From positions 1-34,299 of the forward strand of contig JAFUOP010000034.1 in assembly GCA_017481875.1 (NCBI GenBank): 34,299 nt of DNA. The letters run 5' to 3'. The translations under genes and the position numbers were made by a program. The stretch comes from Bacteroidaceae bacterium (GTDB taxonomy: Bacteria; Bacteroidota; Bacteroidia; Bacteroidales; Bacteroidaceae). Below, in pieces: positions 34,185 to 34,299 of the stretch. Position 1 is the first letter of the stretch. Each line of letters opens with the position of its first letter. The notes below the pieces were generated by a model, which was not told the origin of the DNA, did no database searches, and saw nothing but the letters and a program-made list of their open reading frames with translations.

Positions 34185-34299
34185 TTTCTATGCCGATAGA
34201 AAAGCGCGATTAAGCGAGCGCAATGTAAGTTTACTTACGAATTGCCGAGCGAGAGTGCTTTATTCAAAGTACCAAAATTCGTGCCAGCGAGTGGGAGCA
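34185..34299. repeat. Hairpin-rich sequence at the right edge, possible interspersed repeat
   Basis: Within 115 bases there are two hairpins: 34185-34191 with 34196-34202 (TTTCTAT / ATAGAAA, loop GCCG), and 34221-34230 with 34233-34244 (CAAT-GTAAGT / ACTTAC-GA-ATTG, a 2-base bulge). Around them GAGCG / GCGAG words recur. No gene is supported. The sequence runs to the window edge, so its end is unknown. It resembles, from memory only, repeated intergenic sequence seen in Bacteroidales genomes. Confidence 0.3.

Overview
The window looks like a chromosomal piece of a gut-type member of the order Bacteroidales. Reasons: promoters of the TTTG / TAnnTTTG kind, AT-rich start regions without clear Shine-Dalgarno sites, a Bacteroidetes-type YidC with a large periplasmic domain, a DUF3078 outer-membrane protein, a DPE2-type amylomaltase and secreted proteins with C-terminal tails resembling type IX secretion signals. 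The genus cannot be fixed from sequence alone. No rRNA, tRNA or CRISPR array was seen.

Layout. Positions 1-141 hold the cut-off end of an IS3-like insertion sequence. On the minus strand follow a small unknown gene and yidC (199-2768), whose leader carries two 81-bp tandem repeats with hairpins. Divergent from yidC runs a plus-strand set: DUF3078 protein, a CPA2-type cation/proton antiporter and an MsbA-like ABC exporter (3136-8399). Facing it are a GadC-like amino-acid antiporter and the large pyruvate:ferredoxin oxidoreductase nifJ (8431-13594, minus). A secreted glycosidase-like GHL10 protein (13796-15460, plus) is followed by a minus-strand run transcribed leuA-leuC-leuD-leuB-amidase-MCE (22273 down to 15519). 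Positions 22539-22730 look like a MITE. Next come malQ (plus), a 1334-aa secreted M60 metallopeptidase (minus), and a 1244-aa modular secreted protein (plus) with the most biased codon use in the window. The last 480 bases have no gene but hold several hairpins.

How it fits together. The leu genes convert 2-oxoisovalerate to the leucine precursor 2-oxoisocaproate, and the run continues into two cell-envelope genes, the amidase overlapping leuB by 31 bases. NifJ and malQ serve central carbon metabolism (pyruvate oxidation; maltose/glucan rearrangement). YidC, the antiporter, the ABC exporter, DUF3078, MCE and the amidase are envelope functions. The M60 peptidase and the 1244-aa protein form a divergent pair of secreted, probably surface-exposed proteins. 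All three convergent gene junctions are served by one long, perfect palindromic terminator each.

No clearly new multi-gene system was recognised. The best candidates for something undescribed are the covarying repeat leader and overlapping upstream reading frame before yidC, the MITE-like element at 22539-22730, and the highly expressed-looking 1244-aa protein with its long structured leader.
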